A program made the position numbers and the translations under genes. Shown in pieces: positions 1-13,300 of a stretch of 60,000 nt of DNA; within the stretch, counting starts at the first letter, position 1, and every line of letters starts with the position of its first letter. This DNA comes from Membranipora membranacea. Its lineage: Eukaryota; Bryozoa; Gymnolaemata; Cheilostomatida; Membraniporidae. The stretch is taken from NCBI GenBank assembly GCA_914767715.1, contig OU612073.1:14262001-14322000 (forward strand). The letters run 5' to 3'. The notes below the pieces were generated by a model. The model searched no databases, was not told the origin of the DNA, and saw nothing but the letters and a program-made list of their open reading frames with translations.

Positions 1-298
1 AAATAATGTTGAACACAGACAAGAAATTTCGCCTGCCTGATTCCACCTCTTAGGAGCTGCTGGATGCCAAGGCTCTAACAATTTTATCGGACATATTTCT
101 CAAATTTAGTTTGAAAGTTCTATCGGGATAAGGGTATGATACCAACGCTAATTGATTGCCTTTTTCGGCTATGTGAATGGACCAAATATGTAAACGTTGA
201 TACCTTAACCTTGGTTTACTATTTTCTGATTATATTCGGCTTAGTAAGTGACAATGAGTTCTTTGTAAAAGCGTAGTAACAATCAATAAAATACTAAC

Positions 299-2147
299 CT
301 GCGATATTACATTCTTTGAACCATTCGGCCAGGTATCCCTTCAGCTGGGTTTCTTGGAAGGATGGTTGCATACTTTCAAACTCCTTTCAAATCTTCAATA
401 TAAAAATAAGAGGCCCTGCCCTGTTAAATTCAACAAAGTAATCTAAATCTGTTTTACAACCTTGCACAGTTTCATGAACTGTCAAAAATTCTGCACTCCT
501 AAGTCTGTTCCAAAACCACTTCCTAAACAGAAGCGCATAAACACATATTCAAGCTAACCAATTTATTGATTTCATCTCAATTTTAGACACCACCATAAAA
601 AATAGTACATTGCAATTCACCCAAATCACAATGTTAGCTCAAGGGCCTACATGCTGTTCATTTTGATTCAGAAAATGTTACCCGAATGGGAAGAACTCAG
701 TACTTAATGTTGACATATCTTTTTAATGTGATAGTGACGTGGCTTATACCTTGCGTATCGTATATGCCTGTTTACAGTTTATGCTTGGTAAGTGATTATG
801 AAATCCTTACCGCTTCTTGGTTTGTCTTGAAAATAGGGAAGACATCCAACGCCTTCCCTATAGTGGGTTCTTCTGTACTGATCCATGCACGCCTGTGCAC
901 ATATGTCTTCTGCATTGCTGACTCCTCCTCTCTCCCGTAGGTTGATGTTGATTTAAGCTCACCAACTGTAAATTAATGAAAGAGTAATTAGTACTATTCT
1001 CAACAGAGAAGTGAAGCCAGGTAAACCTTTTCCGACTTTTTGACTAAAAGAAGAAGCTTGTTTGCAACATTCTATCAATAACTTTGAATTGTCCCCTCGT
1101 TATCACAGAAAAGATGACTCCCATAATCAACCGAGCTTCCACATTAAATTTGGCATGTAGTTTGGGACAAGCAAAATTTCTTGGTAATATCATAGCACTG
1201 AATTACCACTACCTGGTAAAGTAATACTATGGCAAACAGGTTGAAACTTATTTCTTCTACCACATCCAATAGCTTAGAACAGCAAACAAGGTAGTAGAAA
1301 CCTGCCTGACACAGAAAAAAATGGTATTGAATTGTTTAAAAACCAGGTAAAATTGTCAGAGGGGCTGGGGAGGAAACTGATAAGTACCCTCAACATTTTG
1401 AGTACTGTTGACCTTCTTTAAATTTTCTTTTATTCCCTTACCTATTTTCCTATACTCCTCCTGATTGATGAAGGCTTCAGGTACGAAAGCTGCCTCCTGT
1501 ACTCTCACCCTCGCCCTTATTTCCTTTGGGAACTCGGCTTGTCTGTTCCTGAAGGCCATCATCAGTTTACTGTCCTTATACGGTTCCTCTTGGAACAACC
1601 ACTCCTGAAACACATGTCAGTTATTAAAATATAACATTAACCAATATTAACCAATGCTTAGCCGTCTTATCGTGTTTAGAAATGATTGACATGTGTTACA
1701 ACTGTATGAAGCGATTTCAATTCGTCAATCGATAGTCCTTCTTTTACACGCCATGCAAAAAATTGGATAAGAAACAAAAATTTGATCAGTCAAATGCAAT
1801 GCAAAAATCATTTGCAAAATGATTCAATTATGACCCATGAAAGATTGGACCAATGATTTAAAACTTACATTTCCAGTTTTTGAGTAGAAATTGTCACCAA
1901 ACATGGCAACCAACCTCCTAGTCATATGTGACTAAACTACCCTGTTCATGTAACTACAAACACAAATCGTTAAATATACTGAATATGTATATATATATAT
2001 ATAACCCTGAAGAATGTACAGACTTTGCTTTGTCTTACAAACAGGCATTTGTTTCCAAATATTTAACAAGGGGCCCATGTTGACAACGCATCGGCATCAG
2101 TGTATCATGTATCGTGTATATATGCATGTGTATCGTGTATATATGCG

Positions 2148-2219
<72 letters not shown>

Positions 2220-2457
2220 TGTGTGTGTGTGTGTGCATTCACAAACAAGACTCGCAGTAACCCTCCATGTAAAAGACTCACCTCTTTCCAAAGTATTCTG
2301 AGTACTTAATAATGACGTGCTCAATGAAAATCTCCAAGATCCCTGAGCGATCTCTCACAGGCATTGTGGCCGTTGGAGGTAAGTTTTGGAGCTTCTCCAG
2401 CTTTTCCCCCTGAAATTTTGGGTACAAGAGACATGTGTCTAGCACCAGATCTTGGAT
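299..2457 (-). CDS. Gene D, partial: unrecognised multi-exon protein, five internal exons
   Basis: Five minus-strand exons join in frame with AG/GT borders: 2282-2457, 1869-1917, 1442-1604, 811-965 and 299-383 (phases 0-2, 2-0, 0-1, 1-0, 0-1). They give about 209 residues with no stop. Both ends are missing: the last exon ends in a donor and the 3' part runs off the left edge, while the start lies further right and was not found. The product is hydrophilic and charged, without a signal peptide or membrane segment. The last part has a run of the type HRRAWISTEEPTIGKALDVF followed by an aromatic/acidic stretch. This weakly recalls the C-terminal region of SAMD3-like proteins of fish and invertebrates. 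That is recall from memory, not a search, and no function is claimed. Exon joins are well supported by frame; identity is open. Confidence 0.6.
2145..2236. repeat. (GCGT)n / (GT)n microsatellite
   Basis: About 60 bases of pure GCGT tetranucleotide repeat are flanked on both sides by GT dinucleotide repeat, inside an intron of gene D (1918-2281). Apparent open frames here on both strands are repeat translations (Cys-Val-Arg-Ala or His-Thr-Ala-Arg runs), not genes. Confidence 0.95.
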
Positions 2458-4000
2458 CTACAAAAAGTAATAGCATAACATGACTCAAGTGATAGAAAGA
2501 ATTGATTTGATCATATTGTTATGCATAAAATGTTCTGAGCTCTAAAACCTCATTTGAGAAGTCACAATTTTGAGAACATGAGTTCATCATCAAGCTCAAT
2601 AAATTAGAGTTACCCTCCCTTACAAAATCAAAGAACAAACTTCCTAATATTATTGACTAAAGTGGCGCCTAGCGATGATGGTATCTTAAGTTGATTACTC
2701 GGCACTCTAGATTTGTCATGCTAAGCAGTGGAAAATGTTCTAATGGGTTTAGTTCTCCTTTGCTTTCCATCATCTCAAATTTCTTAATTTTCTCAGAAGC
2801 TGTGGTTGGTGTTCTGATTTTTTTTCAAATTTGGAGAGGCCATTTCATAGCAAGTAGTACCTTGTACCATTGTCATAGATAGGTGAAAACTAAAGGTTTT
2901 AGTCTTTCCCATACTTCTGGGATCAACGCGTTATCACCTCGCAAGGTTCCTTGGGCTGAGAATTGGACATGGCCCCCCCAAAGTTTAAATAAACCAACAT
3001 CATAACCATAGCTCGGAATGGCAAGTGATGCTGCAAAAGCAGTAATTTATGTGACAATAAACTATAAGTTCAAAACAAACAAAGTTATGCACCAAAGTTT
3101 GACACAAATATCTTGTATCAGTGTTTTTTAGTCATCTCGTACATGACAAGATTATGATCATTTATACTTACAAACTTGTTTATGTTGTAACCTCTTTCTA
3201 TAACAAGATTCGGATTCTAAGCTCTTCGATTAATATAGTTTCCTGATTGACCCTGTGAACAAAGTAACCATTTAATCTTTGAAAAATTCATAGGAAATGA
3301 AATACCCAAAATGAGAAAGCTGTCTGCAGGCGAACTATTTCATCATTTAGCATATGCTTGAAATGGCACAATTTATTTCTAGATTCTCACCTGTTACCAA
3401 TTTTGCTAACCGAAATCGGTCTTTGTGTGTGTAGTGTGTAGTATGATATTATTTCAATTCTCGTTCATCGCACTGGCGTTCAGGTCAATATATATAGCAG
3501 AAGGCAAAGATGCAATAATAAGCTGATGCTAAAATAGAAAGCTCCGCAAACCAGGGTTAATTTAAAGTTGTAATTAAACAACATTAAGTGTTGTTTTCAT
3601 CTAAAAAAGTTTCATAATAAAATCCCAACACCTTAAAATTTAACTATTATGTAAAATCATTAATATTTAAAAGATTATGGATTTATGGATTTCGATATGG
3701 ATATGGATATGGATTTATGGATTTATGGATTATATTATATTTATGTCTGTGACAAGAACATAAAGATGTGTTTTTATCTATCACCTATGTACATTGTATG
3801 GACACATACCAAAATCATGCTGCAATTCAATAGATGACATCATATCAACTGCTAGTTTTTTAGCCGACTGTCAAGTCCCATCGTTGTCATCGATTTTTAA
3901 TTGAGTTTTTAAAAACCTTTGTCTTAAAGACTTAGTTTGAAGCTGCTATTTTGTATCACATTTTATTCTCCATATTTTAAACTACCAGGTGAGTGATTTT
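2458..4000. other. Intergenic or intronic stretch, no gene seen
   Basis: I see no exon with good splice borders here. At 3675-3737 a short imperfect tandem repeat of GGATTTAT and GGATAT units is visible. Missing upstream exons of gene D may lie here or further right, but none could be supported. Confidence 0.5.
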
Positions 4001-4375
4001 CAGCTTTAGAATCCAAAAAGTTATGGCCTCTCAAACTTCCAGGGTGATCACCTTCAATTGGCATTGGGATTCAGCTGGGTCTTTCATACCAGCAGGCAAC
4101 GCCGCTACCATTGCACCACTAGGTCCAGCTGTGTGGCTTGTAGACATTATAGCTCAGCCATAGTGGCGTTGCCTGCATGGCCATTTGGACCTGGGTTCGA
4201 GACCCTCTATTCCCTGAGCAGTTTGATCATCATCCTATCTATTAGTATATCATAATAAGTATGACACGTTGTGACGTCCCATACGGTGTGCCAGCTGATT
4301 CTCAATGCCAATAGACTGCCGTCACTTTGGAAGTTTGAGAGGCCATAACTTCCTCAATATTTGGATTCTACAGCT
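4001..4375. mobile_element. Inverted-repeat (MITE-like) element with tRNA-like core
   Basis: The first 78 bases (4001-4078) and the last 85 (4291-4375) are imperfect reverse complements, with outer ends CAGCTTTAGAATCCAAA and TTTGGATTCTACAGCTG. The interior holds a tRNA B-box-like GGGTTCGAGACC (about 4193) and a smaller nested inverted repeat around GCAGGCAACGCC. This fits a non-autonomous DNA transposon, or two SINE ends in inverted orientation. No clear target duplication was found. Confidence 0.6.
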
Positions 4376-5205
4376 GGAAATTGCTCACATGATAGAATAG
4401 AATATGTCTTTAAAGTGTACATAACAGACTCTACACCCCTACTCACTTTAGGACGCTACCACAAAGGTAGAATAGAGCTACAGCGGGGAAGGTGGGAAAC
4501 TTTCCACCCTCCCCCACTGAACTTAGCTTGTCAAAACCGGCTACCGTTACCGGTAGGTACTAAACATAATAAATAAATATAAATAGTAACAAATGCTCAG
4601 CACATGTGGTTTGGCATGGCAATATTGAATTATCGTAGCATAATCAAAAATTATAAATTTAAACCAAAACCTTGATTGTTCAGAAGATGTATGCCAGTTT
4701 TTTGTAACATAATTTTTTCGGGGAGTGGCTCTCCTGCTGACTCTTAAGACCAACTAATGCAGTCAGGGTTCAATCCAGCATTTTTTAAGTTCATTCCAGG
4801 ATTTTCAACTTTCATACCAGATTACGTTCATTCCAGTTAGTTCAATCCAGTCGACGCTTGTTCCAACCGATTTTCATTCAAAGATTCGGTGTGCATCTTC
4901 TGTTTCCAAGCAAGCGCCCCCATAAATCTGACAACAGTTCCTTAGGTGAACACAACTATGTGTTATTAAGGAATCGTACAAGAGCAAAGTTGTGATAAAT
5001 CATGAGAAAACTGTTCAAGTCGTTTTCATAACCTTTAACAGCACCAAATGTCATAGACTTTGGGATTCTAGAATGCAAAAAAAACAACAAAACTTTTATG
5101 ACAAGACTCTGACACATACACTCACAGACATTTTTTTTGCCTGAAGAAAAGCAGAAGGAAAAGAAAAAAAAATGTAAAGACGCTACATGTTCATTTGAAA
5201 AAAAT

Positions 5206-5522
5206 AATATTGGGAAAATGGCAAGTGAGAAAATATCCGGGTGGAAAAATGGATTGGTGGGAAATTGTCCAGGTGGAAAAATGGATTGGTGAGAAAAGTC
5301 CAGGTGGGAAAATAGCTTGGTGAGAAAATGTCATGATGGGAAAACAGATTGATGGGAAAACATCCCGGTGAGAAAATGGATCAGTGAGAAATCGTCCTGG
5401 TGGGAAAACGGATATGTGGGAAAATGCTCTGGTGGGAAAATGGCTTGGTCGGAATATGGCTTGGTGGGAAAATAGCTTATTGGGATAAAGGAAGGTGGGA
5501 AATGGCTCGGTGGGAAAATTTC
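5206..5522. repeat. Degenerate minisatellite, unit about 16-20 bp
   Basis: About 17 imperfect units of the pattern GGTGGGAAAATGG alternate with short variable pieces (GCTTGG, ATTGGTGA, TCCAGG). The 117-codon minus-strand frame across it is a Phe/Pro/His-rich repeat translation and is not a gene. The array stops where the left duplication arm begins. Confidence 0.85.
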
Positions 5523-5764
5523 CGGATACCCCTAAAATGACCACCTCAAATTCCTAGGGAGTTTTTCTACCAACATCAATGTCAGGATTACTCTTAGTAA
5601 GCACATAAAGTGTCTCTGCGCAATCTGTGGAGAGTTGTCCTTTCAACATCAATGTGGGGATAACTCTCAATTATCAGCTTAACAGTCCCTTCCCGAATCT
5701 ATTAACTAGTTAGCGGTCACTTAACATTAGTCTATTTTCCTTGTTGTTGCAATAGCTTAGCACC

Positions 5765-6090
5765 CCTAGCCAATGTGTTGGCTCTGATTGGTGGATGGGA
5801 AGAAGAAGAGCCAATGCCAGATCATATGGTACTTTCAGGAAAGTAATTTCAACCTGGATAATGTCTTACTTTTTGGGCTTGCTTTCATTTGTTTAATGAT
5901 AAAGATATATCCAATACATGTCCTGATAGCGCAATAGGTAGAGCGCCATTTGGGTTCGAAACCACTTCTGGTCAAATTTTCCTTTTAGGCAATTTCAGGG
6001 TCGAAGGTTGTTTCCTGAAACTACCATATTACCTGGAATTGGCTTTTTTTCTCCCCACCCAGCAATCAGAGCAGCACATTGGCCAAATAC
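5765..6090. mobile_element. CCAAT-type inverted-repeat MITE, left copy 1
   Basis: The element is bounded by GCCAATGTGTTGGCTCTGAT at the left and its approximate complement (AATCAGAGCAGCACATTGGC) at the right. Inner GTACTTTCAGGAAAGT and TTTCCTGAAACTACC pieces are also inverted. A tRNA-like A box (TAGCGCAATAGGTAGAGCGC) and B box (GGGTTCGAAACC) lie inside at 5928-5965. The matching copy in the right arm is 51915-52250, so insertion predates the duplication. Confidence 0.7.
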
Positions 6091-6654
6091 CCGAACAAAA
6101 CAGAATTTAAACTATGAAACTTACCAGACGGAATGTTTAAGTTTCAGTTTCATCAAACATAATTCTATCCTTTTCAGCTTTTGTGGCGATGAGTAGTCTG
6201 TACAGAAATCCCCCTGTAATTTGTAAATCAAATTCCTCATAATCTTTTACAGATGGTAAAGGAGGTGGCAACTCTGTCACTGAGTAACTGTCACAGACAG
6301 AGGCAGATCTAAGCCCTTTTTTTTTTAGCCCTTCAGTTTTTTTAAACTTGAGGTAAGGCTGAGGCAGTTGTTCTTTTTCTTAGGTTTTCTCAAAACTCAG
6401 CAACACTTGAGTTCTTATCCGTTATCTTGTACCTGTGCCCCTTTTTTCAAAACTGGACAAACTGAGAAAATCATTCCTCCAGTGTCAACAAATGTAACTA
6501 GTGTGAAAAAGGCATGACTTTATTTGCCAGTGGCAACAAATTTATCTCCCGCTCTTCAATTTGAGATGCATCTCAAGTAGTTTGTGTAGTGCTTCTTCCA
6601 TAAGCCAGTTTTATGAACCAAGCAATAGCAACTAAATTATTTAATTCATGGCAT

Positions 6655-6830
6655 GGGAAGGAACCTCAAAATGGTCTCACTCAGCATATATGTCACCATG
6701 TGTAGGGGGAGGGGTTTCAATATCTGCGCCAGGTTGCTCTTTGTTTGCATGTCGATGGACTGTGGTGGGATTCAAACCCGTGACCTTCAATCCCGCTTTA
6801 GCCAACTGAGCCACCTCCTACCTTTATTTC
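6655..6830 (-). mobile_element. tRNA-derived SINE, left copy
   Basis: On the minus strand it starts GGAGGTGGCTCAGTTGGC (A box). It has the B box GGGTTTGAATCCC about 35 bases later, then a body containing CAAACAAAGAGCAACC, TGGCGCAGATATTG and ACACATGGTGACATATATGC. The right-arm copy is 50905-51080, in the same relative position after the gene's stop codon. Confidence 0.8.
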
Positions 6831-6839
6831 ATGTCTGAT

Positions 6840-7376
6840 AATTCGATTGATATGGAGTGTTAAGAAAAGTGGCACCATTCTTTTGATATCCAAATATTCA
6901 ATTCTGCATCTATAAAAGCTCACAATAACTACCATTTGAAATATTAACTGAAATATTTGTTTATACGAATTCCAGTGAAAATTGATGAGCCCGTCTTCTA
7001 GCAGTGATAACTCTTCCCATACCGGTCAATATGACCTGTCCGAACAAATAATGTTTGATAAAGATGGTTTTGCTGTCATTCCAAGCAGAAGTACTATATT
7101 GGGGTTGTGATAAACTGTCTTTTATTATTTTACATTGGCATGAATAAGTATGTTTTTAATTGTCCTAATTGAATTCAGTCATGTCATCAGAAAATGCCTC
7201 ATGACTAACCATACATTCTCATTTAATGAACACAAGATATCTTGTTTAATCCAGGTAGAAGTTCCGACTGCCATATCATTAAGTGTAGATCTGTAAAACC
7301 CAGCGATTTTTTTGGTTACCGCTTATTTATATCCCTCATCTTAGCGGAGCAGTAAGCTTTTTTCTTTATCACCTAT
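6840..7376. other. 3' flank of gene A, no further gene seen
   Basis: This non-coding sequence is shared with the right arm (50344-50880) and probably contains the 3' UTR. I see no strong AATAAA close to the stop. AATAAAT motifs occur but are not decisive. Confidence 0.4.
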
Positions 7377-10300
7377 TCACGCATACCAATTACATCGGGA
7401 TTCTGTTTTCGGGTCATCGCCTGAATAATCATCTTCGGTACTTACTTTCCTGATGATGTCATGCTGCTCATTTTCAGCACTCAAAGTATCAGTATTTGAT
7501 GATTGCTCAGATTTGGAGGGTTTACCCTCAATGCCTTTTAGTGGTATATTCTTCCCGTTGTTCTCGTCGTCTTCTTCAATGTCTTTTAGAGGTATATTAT
7601 TGTCCTCCTCTTCCTCTTCAAACACCACATTCTCATAAGAAAATTGTGATTTCGGTCTATAGTGTTTAGATGATTTCGGTTCTGCTGAGACAGACTTCCT
7701 TGGCGGATTCTGCTCGTGTACATAGTGTTTCAGAAATGAAATTGTAGCCTTCCTCCCTTGCTATATGAAATAAAACAGTATGTCTCAAAATCATTGCAAT
7801 TCGCTGTTTAATCTAGATAGTAAAATTAAGAATTATCTCCTTTATGGAACACAAAATTAATTTTACAACCGAATCCTCTTCACAGCTGCCATCATATGCA
7901 GCCTAAGTCTACTGAAAACCATGTTCGTTAACAATACAACAACATGATCTACTATAACGAGCATGGCTTTACTGACTGGTACACCAGGTTCCTCATGATA
8001 CATTTGATGGTATAAGGACTGGTAGGACTTGTTGAGGTGGCATACTTCAAGATTAAAAGGGCTGCCCAAGTGAAAACCAAACTTCATACTTAACTCAATA
8101 ATACAACTTCATCTAAAACTGGTTAATAATCATTGAAAATGGTATATCTTCAGATGGAACTTTTTAGGTTTGGAGATCTTGTAATCGATCCCATATGAAT
8201 AAATATTTAGTTTATATCAGGTGGTTAGAGTGAGAAAGAGGCATGCAGAGACAAGCCCATTTCTGATGATTATTGAGGGAGGATTATCAAAAGATATGAA
8301 AAGATGAAAGCATGATAGTGACCAACCTGCACCAGGAATTCACGATCTTCAGCATCAACTGAGTAATCCAGTGTATCGATGTAGTCTGTGTTAATCCCGA
8401 CTGTTCTTTGGAAGTCATGATCCTATCAATAAATATATCATAAATGAAATCAAAATTCTTTCTATTACATAACTAACTAAATGCAAGTTGATGAGCACAG
8501 ACGCAGAGAAAAGCTATCTTGAAGCCTTCTGTTACCAGAGCTAAGGGCTGATGAAAGTGCAATGAAAGTGTGTTTCAAAATGTCATTCCAACAATATAGT
8601 TTCTCAATGCTTTCATACCTCAAGATATACATGTTTGCTGTGTGTGAGAAGACTGTCCTGAACGCCTTCTATGAATTCAGAGAAGGTATTGATCTCTTTT
8701 CTTTGATAGCCTTGAAGTTTACTTGATATATCTATACCAGCATTTTCTATGAACTTCAAGAGCTCACCATAGCTTATCTTCAAACAAAGAAAATGTCAGT
8801 TGGGATCAATTACATATGTCTGATGCATGAGAGTACCTCATCGAGACTAGCCTTGTCATGCTGCCATGGGTTTTGGTTTCTTTGGGGTTTTTTTGTTGTA
8901 AGAAAACCAAAACCAAATACATCGAGAATATATAGAAAAGTAATTTAAGGCAATACTGCAAGAGGAAATAAATCAAGTTAGTTGAGGCTTCAAAGTAAAC
9001 AAAAAAACCTTCATTTGCTGTTGTGAGCTCTCGCTTGAATGAATTAAAAAAAGACGAAAAATCTAAAACTTTGAACTAAAACATTGAACAAAACTCAAAT
9101 TTAAATGGCTCACCTTTACTATTGAAAGCGTCAGTGTCAAAAATGCAGGAATGAAAACCAAAAGATGCTGTAACCAATAGGAGGTTTCAACAAAGAAAAC
9201 ATCCCCACCAAACATTACTGTAAGAGTTTGCAATAGTGTGAACTTTGGACTAACCTCACCATCACCATCAACATCCAGCTTATCCAATATTTTCTCCAAG
9301 TCTGATTCAAACCCAAATAAAATTTGAATATCCACAGAATTAAACTTTGATGTAGCATCCTCCCCTTCTTCGGTACCTTCAACACTCTATAATAATCAAC
9401 ATCATAATCATTCCACTGAAATAAATACAACATTGTTGAGCCAAAAGTGAAAAAAAGGAGTTTACATTTCATATCGGATACATTAATCACGGAGATATCA
9501 CCAATCACACTGCTTAATCAAAAAGGTAAATGTTCAGAAACCTATGATTTGTTCTAATCTGAGAAGATTATCTTCTTGCACATCAAACTTAAAGATTCGC
9601 ATTTTGCTCACTTGAAGGGTAACTTTAAATGCTTTGAATTCATATCGCTGACTTTCATAGCATGTTTAAAACCCAGTCTATCAGAAGTATATTACTCTAC
9701 TAGCTTACAGCCTTACAAGCCTTTTGATCCCAATATCAATGCGTCGTCTAGATTTTCCCATTACTGGGTGACGATAAAGTCTAAAGTGTAGCAACATTAT
9801 TATGGAACTCACAATAGCAGAATCTAGAGCTTCCTTGAGTTCACTCCTGGTTATTGTGTCATCGACTTCATCACCTGTTGAATTCACTTGCTGAAGTATC
9901 TATGATTAGAGAATTGATACTATATAACACCTAAATGAATGATTGTAATGTGAATTACCCTACTCCACATTGACACATCATTGCCATATCTATTCATTGC
10001 TATATATAGGCTTTATTGCTATTCTGTGACCCTTTCGGGGCTAATGCGAATATGCTTACATTAATTAATTAATTAAGATCTCATCTAATTAGCGCACCCT
10101 TGTACAATGTAAGGGTTGGCAAGCTAGGCTGTTGTCCGGAGAGCTCACCTTCTTTAGCAGGATGGGTAATGACCGGGATTCGAACGTGCAACTCTCAGAT
10201 TGAGCAGCTCGAATCCTATCCACCACACCACCCTGCCTGCATGATAAGTTATTTTTTAGTATTAAGAGATTAAATTGATTGGCTCCTGTAAATGATGAGG

Positions 10301-13300
10301 GTTCTAAAAGCAGCTGGTAATATTCATAGGGTTGTCACTTTGGATAAATTGAATTTCTGTAGACTATTGCAACTACCTTGAGAAACTTATCGAAGGAAGA
10401 CATGAAGACCTCATGTTCTTCAAATGTTTCTGGAGACGTCCTTGTCTTTGCTTGCTTGTCTCTACAATAGGAATAAAATGTTAAATAAACTGGGCTCAAG
10501 TTCGGTAAAAAATACAAAACTTTTAGCGAACATATTTGATGCAGCATTGTTATTCACTGTCATGGCTATTGATGCATATACTGTATTCAATCGGAAACCA
10601 AGAACCAATATTTAGAAAAACATCACAATTGTAAATGTCGAAAAAGTTTCCATTCATTCACTCATTGATTGGAGGTGATGATTGAAAAGGGACTTTAGTG
10701 GAATTCTCACTATAAATATTCTCCCGGACAACAAATACATCAATCAGCAAATGACATTGTTGGAATCTGCAAATATATTGACAAAGGTATTGTGGTACTG
10801 TGGACTTTGGTTACTCACCGTCAATCAAATCATGACATAATTTATGTAAATAACAAAATCAGTTTTATCCTAAACTCGGTCTCAAATTCTTAAGACCAAT
10901 CTTCCACTTTTTCATCATAGAAAAATGATATATATGGGGGGGGGCTAGATGGAACATCAGATGCATTCAGACCACAAAGGATCTATGTTGTCCTCGTCTT
11001 TTCCTCACCTGTATTTCCTGAAATTAAAAAGAGAAATTTTTTTTTCATCACACATTTAAGAGCAAAAGCTTTGTAACATAGGTTATGTTAAAGTCTCATA
11101 AAGTTTCTCTTAGATCTACTTTCCAGGGTCATGATTTAATAAGCTTATTCTTAGATTTGTTTGTGAAGTTGAGCATGTAAATATGTAGGACTAAAAAAGC
11201 TCACTTGTAGACCTTGGAATGTTGTGGTCTGTCTTTCTCTTTAGTTTTTACCCCAACTCTTCCCTCCAATTTAGCTTTCATGACATCTTGTTCCGCATCA
11301 GAGTACTGCAATAAAGAAATTAGTTTTTATTTTTTTATTTTGAAAAGCTTGCTATAGTAAGGACAAGTTGTGACATACACGAGCGAAAAATGTTATCCTT
11401 TTAATCACATCTGAAGAAGGGACACTTCAACACACCATCCCCACCCTTGTACTCTTTCAGAGCAAAAATAGCTGAAGAATATAACATTGCTACAATTCTT
11501 TTTGGAGAAAATTAGGTGGTGGGTAGCAGCAATATCGAAAGTAAGATCCACACTTTGAAGCTCCAACGAAACATTCCTCTACTCAGTTCATTAAAGTCAA
11601 TTTGGGCAAATCTTGGGCTAAGAAGTTGTCATCTCTTATTGTTGAAATTTGGTGGCTCATTTGCAGTATAGAGTTATCACCCCATCTATCTATCTGTGTA
11701 CAACATTTTAGTTTCAAGCATGTGGATAGACTGCTTCACAGAGTAAAGCGATTCAGAGTAAATTTTTTAACAATAGTCAAGGAAAGAGTTTTTTACTCCT
11801 TGGTCAAGGTACCTGCGAGCTTTGCATCAAGGGGAAAGTTATGGGAAGCTTGATGCCAAAAACTCCTTTCATCTATTTGTCACAATTATAGGGTTCTGGA
11901 GAATGAACTGAATTCAAAGTTCTTGATTACAGTAAAAAATAGAATATGCATGCTCTCCCGTAAAAATTTCTCTTTGTACAGCCTTACTCCACAATTAGAC
12001 ATGAAGTTTTATGCTTAAATTACACCTAACTATCCTAGCTAAATTGATACGGTGGGTATAGCTAGGAAGGCAGTATTGTGGCAGTTTTTACAATAGGATT
12101 AACTATTACAATCGTTGAATGATGCTGCCACAATGTACCCTTGGTCTGTGCAATCATTGAACCTTAAATTTATCGATAGGGCCTCATATCAAATGTGTCT
12201 GCAGTCCATCGTCTACTGGGCTTTGGTTGGCACCCAGGTGTGCGCCGACCTGCCTGCAAACAGAGAGCAACCTGGCGCAGATATTGTGGCCTGGCCACTA
12301 AGGCAACGAATTTCGCCGCCTATGCTCCGGGATGTGGCTTGTGACAAGACATCTGATTTAAATCAACCTTCAATTTTAATCAGTCTTGAGACACAAAAGT
12401 TATCCTCAGGTTTTGATATTCTAATATTACATTGCCTTTAATTTGGAAAAGATAAACAAGGCACAACAGTAACAAATTCTTTCCCTGTAATGAAACACAG
12501 AGACTGCAATACAACTGGTTGTTTACAAATAAGATTTTCTTGAGGGATTAGAAAATTTACTTTGAGAAAACAATGTCTGTAATTGCTCTAACTGATATCT
12601 TCATCCAGCTTAGGTCTCAATTGTACTTGGATCGTTTCAATGCACCGCATGGAGAATTGCTTCAGATTTTGTTTGGAGGCCATCTCAGATTTGTTGTTTA
12701 TTGAGGCAGCCCATTTGTTTGGCTAACCGAATCCTCAAAAGTAACGACATTATAACTTGTTGCAGTATAGATGCAGTCCCAGGGCACCCTCTACTTGATT
12801 GTGCAATAACTCCCGGAAGAAGGTTTACCCGGCTAACCAAGAGTGAAGTGATTGCAACATTGTATAACTTTTTAGAAGCATGGACCATGTTTTTGTTGAG
12901 TAAAGAGAGTGTGGATAATTGAATGTCGACAAGGTGTCATGGTCGATTGCAAAAATGTAAATATATGAGTAGCCAGCAACTCAAGCCTATTGATTCAACA
13001 TAATATGATATGATATTTTAGATGCAATAAAATTGGTATAAAAAAACGGGGCACCCAATATGGGCTAAATTTTTTGTATCAGAACTGGGGTTTCGGGCTT
13101 GGAATGCTGGTTGGAGAATATATTTGGACTGAGCAGGATTACAAATTGTCTAGCACTGGGCTATGGTTGGAACCCAGGTGTGCTCCGACCTGCCTGCAAA
13201 CAGAGAGCAACCTGGCGCAGATATTGCGGCCTGGCCACTAAGGCAACAAATTTTGCCGCCTATGCTCCAGGATGTTGCTTGCGACAAGACATCTGATTTA

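Noticed and set aside
2014-2324. Four overlapping open frames with Cys-Val-Arg-Ala or His-Thr-Ala-Arg repeats
   Set aside because: They are translations of the GCGT/GT microsatellite on both strands.
5191-5544. 117-codon minus-strand frame
   Set aside because: Composed of the degenerate GGTGGGAAAATGG minisatellite; no domain and no splice context.
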